Notes: a model not told the origin generated them from the sequence alone. A stretch of DNA of 35,406 nucleotides from Chara braunii (GCA_003427395.1 BFEA01000050.1:2050344-2085749), one strand, 5' to 3'; shown: positions 1 through 10,829, numbered from the stretch's first letter. Program-made: numbers and translations.

Positions 1-88
<88 letters not shown>
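1..88. repeat. (AG)44 microsatellite at the window start
   Basis: A perfect AG dinucleotide tract of 88 bases begins the window. The window also ends in a CT tract, so both edges are probably assembly breaks in microsatellites and not biological ends. Confidence 0.98.
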
Positions 89-92
<4 letters not shown>

Positions 93-114
93 CGAGTTTG
101 GGCAGCCATAGTCC

Positions 115-790
115 TTTGGACTGAGGGCCTAGCTAAGTTGGTAAGGCACAAAAGTTGCATTCAGGAAGTCGTGAGCTCAATCCCCATTGGCATCACGTAT
201 ATGCATGGGCAAGCTTGGTCTTCTACCAGTTGGAGATAACCCCTTGGCCCTCCAAGCCAACATTCGCAGGACCTTGGCCAATATTGTTAGTTACTATGCA
301 GCAATGATATAGGTCGTTAGACAGCTAATGTGGGGTTGGAGGGGAGTAGGGGGAGGTGCAAATGATTGGTCAAAGATGCTCGACACTACTGGTAGCATTC
401 AGGAGGTCGTGGGCTCAATCCCCATTGGCGTTACGTACGTGAATGGGCAAGCTTGGTCTTCTACGAGCTGGAGATAACCCCTTGGCCCTCCAAGCCAATA
501 TTGGCAGGACATTGGTCAATATTGTCGGTTGCTATGCAGCAATGACAATGGTCGTTAAACAACTAATGTGGGGTTGGAGGGGGGTAGGGGGAGGTGCGAG
601 TAATTGGCCGAAGGTGCTCGACACTACTGATAGCATAGCCAGTTTCTCCAGTCGGCAATGCCTGATCACCCCACATCATCGTGATGAGGGGTTGATCCAA
701 GCCTTGCTCTCGCACCAATGCTATGGTGTCAACCTCCCCCGTGGGTTGGGGAGAGTTCAAGGTTTGGTTGGTATTCCCCCCACAAATGGT
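115..790 (+). repeat. Tandem tRNA-related (SINE-like) repeat, 2+ copies
   Basis: Two diverged units start at about 157 and 394 (period 237) and share long blocks such as GGGCAAGCTTGGTCTTCTAC and CCCCTTGGCCCTCCAAGCCA. A third, different module follows from about 640 to 790. It carries paired GATGAGGGG and CTTGCTCTCGCACCA blocks that recur in the adapter-bounded fragment at 1,415-1,587. The first unit begins with tRNA-like promoter boxes. I infer a tRNA-derived short retroposon that was tandemly duplicated. The open frame at 443-793 lies wholly inside the repeat and shows no protein-family signal, so I do not call it a gene. Confidence 0.6.
130..183 (+). promoter_or_regulatory. tRNA-like pol III A and B boxes
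   Basis: TAGCTAAGTTGG (130-141) fits the tRNA A box and GAGCTCAATCC (173-183) is close to the B box, at tRNA-like spacing. In the second unit the matching T-arm (GTGGG-CTCAATC-CCCAT, about 410-426) can pair, but its A-box region has diverged. This supports a tRNA-derived SINE head and not a working tRNA gene. Confidence 0.5.
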
Positions 791-1323
791 TAACGGGGAC
801 CCTTATTTTCAGGCCCTGGGTAAAAAAAAACAAAACTGAAATTAGGGTTTTGGGGTTAAAATTTATGTTTTTTTAATTTAATTTCTTCTTGCCGGTTTTT
901 GTTTTGGTTAAAGGTTGGTGTGTGCCAAATTTTGTATTATTTGGAGAATTGGAATTTCCTCTGTTAAGATTTTTGAAATTTCTCAAGATTTCTGAAATTG
1001 AGATGTTGGCGAAATTTCATGAAAATGCACTTTTGCCTTGCTCTTTTTAATGTTTTATATATTTTTTATTATTTTGTTTTGGATTTTTTTTCGCAGTTAG
1101 TTAGTGCGGTCTCCACTCTACGAATTGGTGGTAAGTTTGATTAAAATGACTCTTTGGTTCTCATATAAATGGCATGACAGGGTCTCCGTTAACCTTCTCC
1201 CGTTACCCCGTACTATACATAGAGTAGCGAGAGGATGAGATAGGTGAGGAAAATATGTACAAAAGAAGATTAAGAGAAAAATATACATTACATTTTTTTT
1301 TTTCCTTTTCCTTTTTAAACTCA

Positions 1324-1327
<4 letters not shown>
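791..1327. other. AT-rich stretch, nothing recognised
   Basis: Non-coding, T-rich sequence. No gene, RNA or repeat family is recognisable. Short frames here overlap the CT tract that follows. Confidence 0.5.

Positions 1328-1377
<50 letters not shown>
1328..1377. repeat. (CT)n microsatellite abutting an adapter
   Basis: A CT tract runs directly into the first transposase-adapter junction, so the join here may be artificial. Confidence 0.95.
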
Positions 1378-1380
<3 letters not shown>

Positions 1381-1414
1381 CTCTTATACACATCTAGATG
1401 TGTATAAGAGACAG
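1378..1414. other. Residual Tn5 mosaic-end junction adapter (artefact)
   Basis: The segment is a palindrome of two head-to-head copies of the 19-bp hyperactive-Tn5 mosaic end (AGATGTGTATAAGAGACAG). This matches the circularisation junction of Nextera-type mate-pair libraries. One outer base of the left copy is missing or merged with the CT tract. It is library sequence and not genomic. Confidence 0.95.
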
Positions 1415-1587
1415 GTTATGTTCGGGCGAAGACGGTAGCACCGCCGATTCCCCCCATCGGGAACGCCTGCCCACCACTGGTCACCGTGATGAGGGAGTGG
1501 TACAGCCTTGCTCTCGCACCACAACTGTGGTGCCAACCTACCGTGTGGACTGGGGAGAGATCTGGGTTGGTCGGTGTTCCCCCATAC
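1415..1587 (+). repeat. Adapter-bounded fragment, diverged copy of the 640-790 repeat
   Basis: The 173 bases between the two adapters resemble 640-790: both carry a GATGAGGG block, CTTGCTCTCGCACCA, and a GGGGAGAG ... GGTTGGT ... TTCCCCC ending. Because it lies between two library junctions, its position here is suspect. It probably came from another genomic copy of the repeat. Confidence 0.85.
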
Positions 1588-1625
1588 CTGTCTCTTATAC
1601 ACATCTAGATGTGTATAAGAGACAG
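1588..1625. other. Second, complete mosaic-end junction adapter (artefact)
   Basis: A perfect 38-bp palindrome of two complete 19-bp Tn5 mosaic ends. An ambiguous base (N) follows at 1,629, as expected at a poorly resolved join. Confidence 0.97.
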
Positions 1626-1629
1626 GGGN

Positions 1630-3040
1630 ATTGGTTTCCCCCAACCCTCGAAAGTCGTCGCGCGTTAACGGTCGTGTTCTTTTTTTTTAGAAAGGTGATG
1701 TACTGGTGGTAAGAGATTAAATTTTGAAGTCGACTCATATGAAGTTACACTAATTTTCTCACCGTCTAGTGACGTCAACACATCGATCGGATTCATACAA
1801 TCGGGAAATGATCAACGAACAAAACTACTGCCCAAAAGGTCGAGACTACCTTTGGTCAGAGGTACATACTATCAAGCACTTCAGCTCAAGTTGTTTTCTT
1901 AAGAGGGGAATGGGGATCTTATGTAATCTTTGGTATGAGATCTAACATGGAAAAAAATTATATTTTTATCTTCTATCCTCTTCGACTAAAGGAGATAAGT
2001 GAAAGGAGGTAATGTAGGATGTCAGCGCGCGCACTACGCGTTGTCCTTACTAAAATAGGAAAGGTCAAGACTCTTGAACCTTCATTTTTTTTTAACCTAA
2101 GTGCCAAATGTGTTTGTCCACCGAAATGTTTATTTACATCTCGCCGCCTTTAGGTCTCCCTCTGGGAGTCTTCTTGCTCTATTGCCCAATATCAAAAACA
2201 AGAAAGGTTATTTTTATACCCCATTTTCCACCCCCCCCCCAGCCCCTGCCCTCCCTCCCCACTTCCACACGAGCGCCAATAACAAAAAACTAAGGCGCCG
2301 GGGAATCGATGATGTGAACGCCTAATCAACGATGTTAGTATAAGTCATGACTCTTGCAGTGGAGGGGAATAATACCTGCCATCAATATACATATGCACCT
2401 ATTCAGGGAATACGTTGTCGCAATATACAACTTGGGGTTTTGAAAACTGTGATAATGTCCAGCAATACCTTTCAACCAATAAAAAATTATAATATGGTGG
2501 TCTCTATTTCTATTGACGTCAACAATTTACTAAAACCAACCAAGATGGATTAAGAAACAAAAGAGAGAGAAAGTGGATGAAAGACGACCACATATATTCG
2601 GACTAGGATTGCCCGTCTTGGCGCCAACGACGATACATGTCACTAAATTGCATATGCTTTGCGGTAGTAAGTGCGCTCCTTCCTCAATAACCGTCCTTTG
2701 AAACGGTCATCTTCTCCCAAGATTGCCTCCTTGTATGCTCCTTCCTCTATAGCCAACCTCTGCAACGACAATCTTGTTTGTAGATTGCGTCTCCCTTTCT
2801 CCCTCACGCTCCTGTGTGTTTCTACCCACAATTTTGCACACTTTTTCGCTTGCAGCAACTATTACTTAATTAGAACCAGAGTGACTCCACACACTTCATG
2901 TCGCACACGGGAGTTGTTCTTCACCCCTTCTGAAGAAGCAGAAAGCAATCGGCTAATGCTTCCAATTGTCCTAGCCTTCCTCTCTAATCTAACAACCCCC
3001 AAGTTTGAACAGTCGCATAGGAAGAGAGAGAGGGAAACTC
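1630..3040. other. Unassigned sequence
   Basis: No recognisable gene. It contains short homopolymers (T run near 2,085, C run near 2,231) and scattered small frames without family features. The frames over 2,643-3,045 on both strands are mutual shadows. Confidence 0.4.
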
Positions 3041-3425
3041 TATAGCATGGAGAAGAAGGGAGGAGAGGAGGAGAAGAGAGGGAGAAAGAGAGCGCAGACA
3101 GTGAGTGAGGATAGGGAGTCAAGATGAGACACTTGACATTGAAGCATAGTTGCAGCGAGTAGATAGATAGGCGGATAGAGTAGACATCCTCCAAATCAGC
3201 CACCAAGATCGCACAATAATTTTATAGCATGGAGGAGGAGAGTCAGGAAAGCAAGGAAAGAGAGGGAGAGAAAGGGAGAGAGAGGGAGAGAGGGAAGGAG
3301 GAAGTTGAAAGGAAAGAAAATGCAGACAACGAGAGAAAAAAAAAATTTGGATGAGACACTCGACATTGAAGTGCAGTTTGCAACGGCTTGATAGATAGGA
3401 GGATATAGAGCAGATTATCATTATA
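3041..3425. repeat. Tandem duplication, period about 182 bp
   Basis: Both units start at TATAGCATGG (3,041 and 3,223), pass through a purine-rich GA-type tract, then share GATGAGACAC, GACATTGAAG and GATAGATAGG blocks. The purine tracts differ in length between units. No coding signal. Confidence 0.8.
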
Positions 3426-3457
3426 AAGATGGATGGCTCATCAATCGGAAGTGTGGG

Positions 3458-3459
<2 letters not shown>

Positions 3460-3519
<60 letters not shown>
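3460..3519. repeat. (AG)n microsatellite
   Basis: A perfect AG tract of 60 bases. Frames crossing it encode only Arg-Glu or Ser-Leu dipeptide runs and are artefacts. Confidence 0.97.
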
Positions 3520-3520
<1 letters not shown>

Positions 3521-4002
3521 AGCAACAAGGAGAGAACAAAGGATGTTTACTCCTCAACGTCGTTAGTGATATTGCTATTACGACATTGGCAAGGCGAAAA
3601 AGAAAAAGACTAAGTAAGAAGACAAGAACGAGTAAGGACAAATAATGTCACGTCACCCGGCGGATGCGCCAATATCATATCGGCATTGCAAGCCTTTTCA
3701 AGATTATCAAAAATTCTTGCAGTTCGATTATCATAAATGCTAGAACGCTCCTACCAAAATGTTACAGAATTAAGGTCATACAACATCTTCATTCGCATTG
3801 CTCACTACAGACCTTCGGAGATGAGGCCCATAAATACAGATCCCCTGCAACGGCATATCACCGAACTTGCATGTAAGGTATGCCTGACAGAATCGCACGG
3901 AGAGTAGCGTTCCAGTAAAGTTAAAAGCAAAAACTTGTGTCCCTCTTTCACTTCCCAGGCAACCAATACCGTCTATGTAGTGTACACTCACCTGATGGTA
4001 CC

Positions 4003-4004
<2 letters not shown>
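3520..4004. other. Unassigned sequence
   Basis: No gene or repeat family recognised. Confidence 0.4.

Positions 4005-4037
<33 letters not shown>
4005..4037. repeat. Poly-C tract of 33 bases
   Basis: An uninterrupted C run. Frames crossing it give poly-Pro or poly-Gly and are not genes. Confidence 0.95.
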
Positions 4038-5069
4038 ACAAATCAATTACAATCGGTTGCAACCTCCACGGTTCTTGCAAGCAGGTTGCACCACAACACC
4101 TTGTTGTTTCTGGTGTCACGAAAAAGAGAAAAAAGGAAGGTCAACTCCGGTCGACAGCCCAGAGGCCACCCCTGGTTCTTGAAGATATGGGCCCACGACA
4201 ACTAGTTGGTTGTGGTTTCCACGGAGGGTAAGGTGAAGGTTGCCAAGTGGTTGAAGCCCCCTTAAATGAATCTCTTAGTCGGGGGATTGATTGTGACCCA
4301 AACCCTTGATGTTTCATGTGAACTGTGCTATAGGATTTTTTTCGACCTTCTGAGAGATTGTGCTATAGTAGAGGAATTAATTGAAATATCCCATGAAAAT
4401 GGCCAAAATGGCTATTGTGTGGGACAAAAACGCAGTCATCCCCATCGGATTGCCCGCATAGAACTTTCACTAGTGGGACTGATGAGAACTCTCTCCAAGC
4501 ATGATACACTAAAAGAGACGATCTAAAAGTATCTAATTTCCTTTATCTGTTCTGATGCCTCCCCGAATGACACCATGGTGTTGACACGACTCACGAACAA
4601 CGAAGTGGCAGAAATACCGGCGATACCTATTTACGACACACCTACTGAGGAAGAGGTGGTTTAGTTAACGAAAAGACACATATTGCACTATACGGGATCG
4701 ATAGCTCCACTGCCTATCCTAAAACCAAATCGATACTTGTCCCTAGTGGAAAAAGGTCCACCAGTGGTATTCTATTTTGTACTACTGGGACTCAAAACCA
4801 TAACCGATTCCTTTGATAGATGGTGTGACTTACGTGTTCACTGGTTCCCCTTTCAAGCGCTGGTAACCAACCAAACAAAAAAAGCCAAGTTTTTTCCTTT
4901 ACCGGCCAGAAGACAGGGCTCCCTGACTCAGACTGGGTCCAACAAGTTGGATTGCAGGACAAGCTGACAAACGAAAACATCAATACCATGCTGGCAGCTG
5001 CCCGGAACATGAACAAAGGCCGAGTGATAGGAAACTCTCACCCTGCCACGAACCGGGTCCAACAAAACG
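4038..5069 (+). other. Possible decayed LINE ORF1 region
   Basis: This stretch lies immediately upstream of the LINE endonuclease and has several short forward frames (4,266-4,526; 4,683-4,967). None shows a clear zinc knuckle. By position it could be the remains of the LINE ORF1 or leader. That is inference only; I see no diagnostic motif. Confidence 0.25.
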
Positions 5070-5521
5070 GTGGTTGCAGACCTGATGGTCCTTCCACCTA
5101 AGTTGTGCATAGCCTCTTGGAATATATGTGGCTTAGGAGAGACTACGCGTAGACATAAAAGAGCAAGACTCAGGGCCTGGATACACCAGAAGAATGTGCA
5201 GATAATTAGGTTGCAAGAAACAAAGTTAAATAACAAAAAAATCAGGAAAGCAGCCACCTTTTGGGACGGTTCGCAGATATGGTCCCCAACTGTAGGGACA
5301 TGTGGTGGGGTGACTATTCTTATGGATAAGAATCTCAATATCATAAAGTTAGATTCTTACACTGATACAGATGGAAGGTTGGCATGGTTGAAATTTCAAC
5401 TTGGGGAGGAGGAGTGGGCGGTAATGTCAGTCTACGCCCCGGTTGAGTTAAACCAGAGGGCGGATTTTCTGACAAACTTACCCAATTACATCCCTGATAC
5501 GAAAAATATAATCCTATTAGG

Positions 5522-6257
5522 CACCATAAAAATTTTCCAGAATTAAATATTAATTCTACAGTAAAATTACATTCTAAATTTCAAATTTTCATTCCATCTT
5601 AAAAAATGTCATTCCAATTTTAAAATTTTCCGTCTTACTTGAGAAATTTCCATCCAAGAATGGGGTATCCCTTCTTATTTGAACTGCATGCTAGAGATGG
5701 AATGAAAGTCTGGACGAGTTTATGAAATATTTTAATTGGACTGTCATTCTAAGTAAGGATTTTCAGTCATAAATAGGTTAATCTAATCTAAATTAGAATA
5801 TATTTGTTGTAGTAGAATGAAAGTTTAATTAAAACATTTCATAAATTCGTCCAGACTTTCATTTTTCATCCAAGAATGGGGTATCCCTTCTTATTTGAAC
5901 TGCATGCTAGAGATGAAATGAAAGTCAGGACGAGTTTATGAAATATTTTAATTAGACTGTCATTCTAAGTAAGGATTTTCAGTCATAAATAGGCTAATCC
6001 AATCTAAATTAGAATATATTTGTTGTAGTGGAATGAAAGTTTAATTAAAACATTTCATAAATTCGTTCAGACTTCCATTCTATCTTGAACAAATAAATGT
6101 AATTGGAAGGGAAAACTCATATTTAGACAGAAACTTATCAAATAAAACTGGAAATTTTAGAATTGGACAAACATGGGAATGGTAATTTATAAATATGAAG
6201 GATTTTTTTTTGTGGAATTTTTTTCAACTTTCATTTCTCGCGGGAATTTTTCTGTTG
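5522..6257 (-). mobile_element. MITE copy 1 (736 bp), inverted, with internal duplication
   Basis: It is the reverse complement of the elements at 20,348 and 24,838. The ends are inverted repeats of the type CAACAGAAAAATTCCC, degenerate on the left (CACCATAAAAATTTT) and clean on the right (GGGAATTTTTCTGTTG). A GG dinucleotide is duplicated at 5,520-5,521 and 6,258-6,259. Removing the element and one GG restores the endonuclease frame. It is longer than its roughly 520-bp relatives because of a 216-bp tandem duplication. It has no coding capacity, so a transposase must be supplied elsewhere. Confidence 0.88.
5651..6082. repeat. 216-bp tandem duplication inside MITE copy 1
   Basis: Units start at 5,651 and 5,867 with CATCCAAGAATGGGGTATCC. 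Each contains an internal inverted pair of about 30 bp (GTCTGGACGAGTTTATGAAA and its near complement ending in GTCCAGAC), so each unit can fold on itself. The two units are only slightly diverged, so the duplication is young compared with the decay of the host LINE. Confidence 0.9.
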
Positions 6258-6650
6258 GGTGATCTGAACACAATATTAATACCGGGACTAGACTCACTGT
6301 CAAGACACCCAGTTAGAGCAGACGCTGATATGATTACTGAGTTTATAGACTCATAAATGCTTAGTGATGTCTACCGGACCCTCAACCCGGATGCTAATGA
6401 ATTTTCTTGGTCCGATCCACGTCCATCCAAACAATTGCAGCCCCCCAGAAGTCGTCTAGATCTGATTTTGGCCAGAGGGCCGCCCTAGGATAGGTGTTGC
6501 TGGTCAGAGGTTCAATACGCGTCACTGTCAGACCACTATCTGGTACTTATAGACGTCATATTGGCCGAGATAGTCCAAAAGGAAAGACCCCCGTTCAGAC
6601 TCAACGTGAATCTCCTAAAAAATGAAGGGATTAAGGGGTGGATCAGATAA

Positions 6651-8230
6651 CAGATGCGGTGCTGGGAAAATGCAACAAATTTGTTCGAGGACCAGCGAGA
6701 GTGGGCTGAAGTAGGCATCAATATAATCAGATCCACACGAATGGACTTCTCAAGAATGTATGTTGTTGCACACCAGTGGGAAGAGAAACGACTCCTAAGG
6801 GAGATGACCCAAGCAGAAGAGAGGATGGGAGGAGACCAGTTCTCATATTAGTTTTGGTCAGAGAAAAGAAGCAAAGCAATAATAGAATTAGAAAAATTAG
6901 AAGTTAGGAAACAAACAGAGTGGTTGGAATGGCTGAAACTGAGGGGAATTATAGGGTATGATAGGATGGTCAAAATCGCCTTTCGATCATTAATCCTCAG
7001 ACAGTCAAAATCCTTAATTAAGGAACTTTCTCACCCTTTTGCGATAAACCCTCCCATAACATCAGACACAAAAACTATGTGTTCCTTTGCCTTTGACTAC
7101 TTTAGTGACATTGTTTCCAGAAGAAGACCCTTTGATTCCTATGACACAAATCTCTCGAGAAAAAAACTATTTTTGGGAAAGATTCAGGATCAAACTATCA
7201 CTTGAAATGAGGTGGACCTTAGAGGAACATTTCACAGCGGAAGAATCGTGCAAAACAGCCAGATAGATGGCACATGGGAAATGTCCCAGCCTTGATGGCC
7301 TTCCAGTGGAATTATATGTGGAATGCTGGGATGCTTTCGGCCCTTTTCTAACTAAGGTATATAATAACATAAGAACGATCGGTTCACTTCCGGCATGTTT
7401 TTTTTTAAGGTTATATCTCCTATTGTATAAAAAGGGAAGCAAGTCGGATATAAGGAACTATAGACCAATTTCGGTGTTGAGTTTAACTTACAAAATTTTA
7501 GCTAAGGCCCAGACTATCAGACTGGCAGAATTTCTACCCAATCTGATTGGAAAGGAACAAGGAGCCTTCGTTAAGGGTCGTACCATCTTTGATAATATTA
7601 TGACTACCATTCAAGCACTGGAGATTATCGCATCGAAAAAGAAAAAAAATGCAGTCCTTCTCCCTCTTGTTTGTACTCCAACTGGAGGTACTACTAGACA
7701 ATATCAGAAATAATCCTAACATAAGGGGTCTAGAGATCCCCCCCACCATCCATTGGAAGGGTGGGGCGATAGCAAATGATATTACAATTGCATGTGAAAA
7801 CTCACCAGCTTCCTTTATAGGACTTAGCGCAGTATTAGTCGTATATTGTGAGTTATCTGAGACATTTATAAACTTGGATAAGTCTGCCTTTTTACTCCCT
7901 GCCCCATTTATTTTATGTGTGAATTGGGGCCTCAAAGAAGTACCGCCCGAGAGTTCATAGCGTGCTGGGGGTTCAGGCGTCGTTGTCTAATTGCTCCACA
8001 ACCCAAGACAAGATCATTAAGGAGAAAGTGTGCGCAAAGATATTGGGTTGGATAAGGAGTCATACGTTGTCAACCTTTGGGAGGGCACTGATGCTTACCT
8101 TAGCTACTTTTTCTACCATGTGGTTTCCTATGACTATTCATTATCTGGGCGACAAGGCCTATACTCAAATTAAAAGGGTGGCAGCACAGTATTTGTGGAA
8201 GCCCTCAACCTCAAAAGAATAGGGTTTTAT
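6651..8230 (+). pseudogene. LINE reverse transcriptase region, catalytic core deleted
   Basis: The RT copies LINE RNA at the nicked target. After a charged linker (6,654-7,204), the RT begins near 7,267 in another frame with GKCPSLDGLPVELY, RNYRPISVLS, YKILAK, and QGAFVKGRTIFDNI. These are typical of L1-clade RT motifs 1-2. After KKKKNAVLL (about 7,660) the expected motif with the first catalytic Asp (D..KAFDR type) is missing. The sequence jumps in a different frame to LEVLLDNIRNNPNIRGLEIP (overlapping 7,649-7,960). The active-site YADD is replaced by IAND. The gap corresponds to roughly 80-100 residues of the normal domain, an estimate from family layout. The fingers and palm are therefore non-functional. 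7,962-8,222 looks like thumb/connection sequence. Confidence 0.8.
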
Positions 8231-9960
8231 CTACAAAGTAGTCTAGGAACAGGTGTGTCAGCCAAGGGACCAAGGAGGATTGTGGGTTTTGGACCCTCGG
8301 GACCAGACTGTGGGTTTGTTAATCAAATGGATTATAAAAGCCTGTTTTAAAAAAGAACAGCATTCATGAATCCTGTTTGCAGAATATATTATGAGAAGGG
8401 ACTGAGCTCTAACAGAAGGAGTTAATGTGTGGTTTTGTCCATTACTAACGAACTTCTCTAAAAGAAGGACCACCTCCAGAATATGGTAAGACATCTTGGC
8501 GGCATGGCGAAAAGCCAAGCCTGAAATGTCGAGTGAACCGCAGACCAAGATAGAAGTGGGGAACCAAAGTTTATTTGATAATGTTTTGATAAAGCAAGAG
8601 ACGGATCAACTATTTGAATGAAGCCAAAAGACAGGAAACTTTGCGCGAGCATGGATAGAAAAGGGGGTGTTCCTTGTCAAACATATATAGGAATGGGAAG
8701 GACAAAGTTGGATGCCTGTTGGGGAAATGAGGAAGAAGTTGCCTAGACTGCATTTAGTAGAGGAACACTATGCGACATTGTTGGCTGTGCTACCCCTTCG
8801 TTGGGAAGAGATCCTCAAGGACACTTTAAAGCATGACGAAGATATGTGGGTGAAGCATCCGGACAACTCTCGATGTGTACTAAAAGTGCTAGGCTTGGAC
8901 TTGCCACAAGGTATGAGATTAGAACAGTGGAGAATGGGTAGACCAGCCAAAGAGGGGACTGTGCTTAGGTGGGAGGAAGAAATTACACTGGACTCCACGT
9001 TGGGACCGACAGAAGGGTCTGGGAACAGCAAGAGCAGAAAGTCAGGCATGTGGTCCTATTGGAGGGCTTAATAAAGGAGTATAGGGTGGAACCAGTGCAA
9101 TATGGATGGAAGAACAACAATGGAAAGACAACACAATTTATTCAATACCGCCCAAATGTGGGAACAATGCAGTGCAAACGAAAGAAACAGCAACCAAGTG
9201 AGGTGGCAATACAAAGATACAAAAAAAAGCAACTTGAAGGCTTAACTAAGCCCCTACCCGACTTCAAGGTTTTGTGGAATTTACTGAAGAGGATTCCCTC
9301 TCAGAAGCAAGCGAGTCTGATGTGGGCACAGTCACTGGATGAAATTCCCTCGACGGTTTGGTTAAACCATAGAGGCATGGAGCTTGATCAGACGTGTCTG
9401 CGTTGTAATTGGGATTGGGAAGCTACAGAATACATTTGGCTGTTGTGTCTTGTAGCTGATGAAATATGGAGATGGTGGAAACTGCAGTAGGAGGAAGGGG
9501 GAGGTAACAAGTGGGAATGGACAAATGATTGGATATTATCGACTACCCTTCCCCCCAGGGCAAAATGGGGAGATGCCGATATGTAGCACTTGTATGCAGG
9601 GGAATAGTAATGAAGGTGATTTGGAAAGCACGAAATGCTACAGTGTTCAAACAGGACAATTGGTCCTTCTAGCAACTGAGAGGAATGGTTAAGGATGCTC
9701 TCAGACTGACTATCCTAGCAGAATGGAAGAGATCCAAACAGAAGGTAGGAGGTGGTCTCTAGTGGTTTCGAAAAAGATGGATTTTGAAGAACTTCCTAAC
9801 GACGGTGAGCCCAAAAGGTGTTTTGAGTATTGCTAAGTGGTTAACTTGACCAAGGAGGATGGCAGGACTCGTAGTATTACTATGTACAACTGGTTTGTGG
9901 ATCTGATTTAGGACCGATCTTAGGTTCGGCAGGGTAAAATAAGAGTTTTGTAGTTACATA
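8231..9960 (+). pseudogene. LINE ORF2 C-terminal part with zinc-finger-like region
   Basis: Forward fragments at 8,712-9,071, 8,969-9,490 and 9,459-9,692 continue the LINE in alternating frames. The stretch TCLRCNWDWEATEYIWLLC near 9,390-9,450, followed by DEIWRWW, matches the Cys/His-rich C-terminal zf-RVT region of plant-type LINEs (C..C ... H/E-W-L..C). A usual His appears as Tyr here. Later sequence near 9,640-9,800 still reads as basic LINE tail in other frames. The minus-strand frames over this region are shadows. Confidence 0.65.
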
Positions 9961-10326
9961 AAAGGAGTACTTTCAGACAGTCATATTTCCACTCATTTTA
10001 AAGGTTGAAATCAGTAATTCCAGGGGCATGATAATTGGTGGAATACTCAAGATTTGAGACTCGGGAAACTGAGCCTCGGGATTTTGGTTCATGATGGACG
10101 AATTGGATAGAACCAAATTGTTAAAAAAAATCTTTCTTGAGGGGCTGCTTCTACCTCCACTTTTTTCATGAGCTTCAAGACTTTTGGGAGAACAGGTTAC
10201 ACAGATAGGAGGTGGGACGCTGGACCCGGTTTCCAGCACAAGATCTCATCTGGGAAATGGTCCCAGCCTGTCCGTTCCGGGTTGCTTGTGAGGTTTCTCG
10301 GCCTCCTTTTTATAATATTTTAATGA
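9961..10326. other. Unassigned spacer between the LINE and the next element
   Basis: No gene or repeat recognised. It ends in an AT-rich run just before the start of repeat A1, the presumed target of the next element. Confidence 0.4.
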
Positions 10327-10829
10327 AGTATTATGCCAAGTCAAGTCCATCCGCATATGCTAAGGAGTCCCAAGACAGTTTCAACAAATGGTTCCAACAA
10401 CTTCGGTCCCCGTCTTATGGTTCTCGCGGTTGGCATTCTGGTCGTCAACTGTTCTGAGTATTCGAACAGAACTTGCATTCGCATCCATCCAATTTCATTA
10501 TCTACGACTCTGTAGGACATCTGCCCAACCATCAGGATAACTTCCTACAATCGACGACACACAAGAGCATCGACTAAGATCTACGGGGATTGTCGGAAGA
10601 CGCGACACTCACTCAAGCTGAAGAACGGCCTCGCCGACCTGAGCGGTACCACTTCCTTGGCCGGAAACAGTATAAGTCACAAGGTCCTGCCCTGTGACCA
10701 CAACTTGTGAGGTCTCTCGAGCAGCGCCCTCTAGTTCACGCCCGCACGCAGCACTCATCGCATACGCAAACCTGCACAGGATCACAAGGGTCAGGTCCTA
10801 CGGAGTGTGAGTTGTTCTTCTCGCCTTTT
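10327..10829 (+). repeat. Split direct repeat A1 (left end)
   Basis: 10,327-10,600 matches 25,625-25,899 from AGTATTRTGCCAAG to GATTGTCGGRAGA. 10,599-10,829 matches 33,427-33,654 from CGYGACACTCA to CCTTTT. The second half contains GGTACCACT, CAGTATAAGTCACA and GTCTCTCGAGCAGCGCCCTC blocks common to both. So one roughly 500-bp repeat here corresponds to two separated pieces downstream. The small frames inside it (10,212-10,532) are repeat sequence and recur at 25,564-25,860. Confidence 0.85.

Larger units (their letters stand above)
5070..6650 (+). pseudogene. LINE endonuclease (EEP/AP-like) domain, split by a MITE
   Basis: In LINEs this N-terminal domain nicks the target DNA to prime reverse transcription. 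Visible landmarks in one frame are SWNICGL and LQETKL (catalytic Asn and Glu) near 5,115-5,220, CGGVTIL near 5,315, and VYAPVE near 5,440. After the inserted element come GDLN (6,258), SWSDP near 6,405, SRLDLIL near 6,455 and LSDH near 6,530 (catalytic His). The frame carries in-frame stops at 6,354 (TAA) and 6,486 (TAG) and one at the domain's end near 6,648. All the catalytic motifs I can place survive, so inactivation came mainly from the insertion and the stops. The insertion sits exactly between LLG and the Asp of the GDLN motif. Confidence 0.85.
5070..9960 (+). mobile_element. Degraded L1-type LINE retrotransposon
   Basis: A forward array of endonuclease, reverse transcriptase and C-terminal Cys-rich segments in the order of plant L1-like LINE ORF2. 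It is broken by several stops, at least four frame changes, an internal RT deletion near 7,665 and a MITE inserted at 5,522-6,257. The 3' end is uncertain: I see no clear poly-A tail, and recognisable coding fades after about 9,800. It cannot be autonomous. It ends about 370 bp before the next element. Confidence 0.85.

Noticed and set aside
443-793. 116-codon forward frame near the start
   Set aside because: It lies entirely in a tandem tRNA-related repeat; the parallel first unit is interrupted by stops and no domain is visible.
1118-1393. Reverse frames with long Arg-Glu runs ending in the adapter
   Set aside because: They translate the CT microsatellite and the library adapter.
3776-4231. 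Poly-Pro and poly-Gly frames
   Set aside because: They are translations of a poly-C tract.
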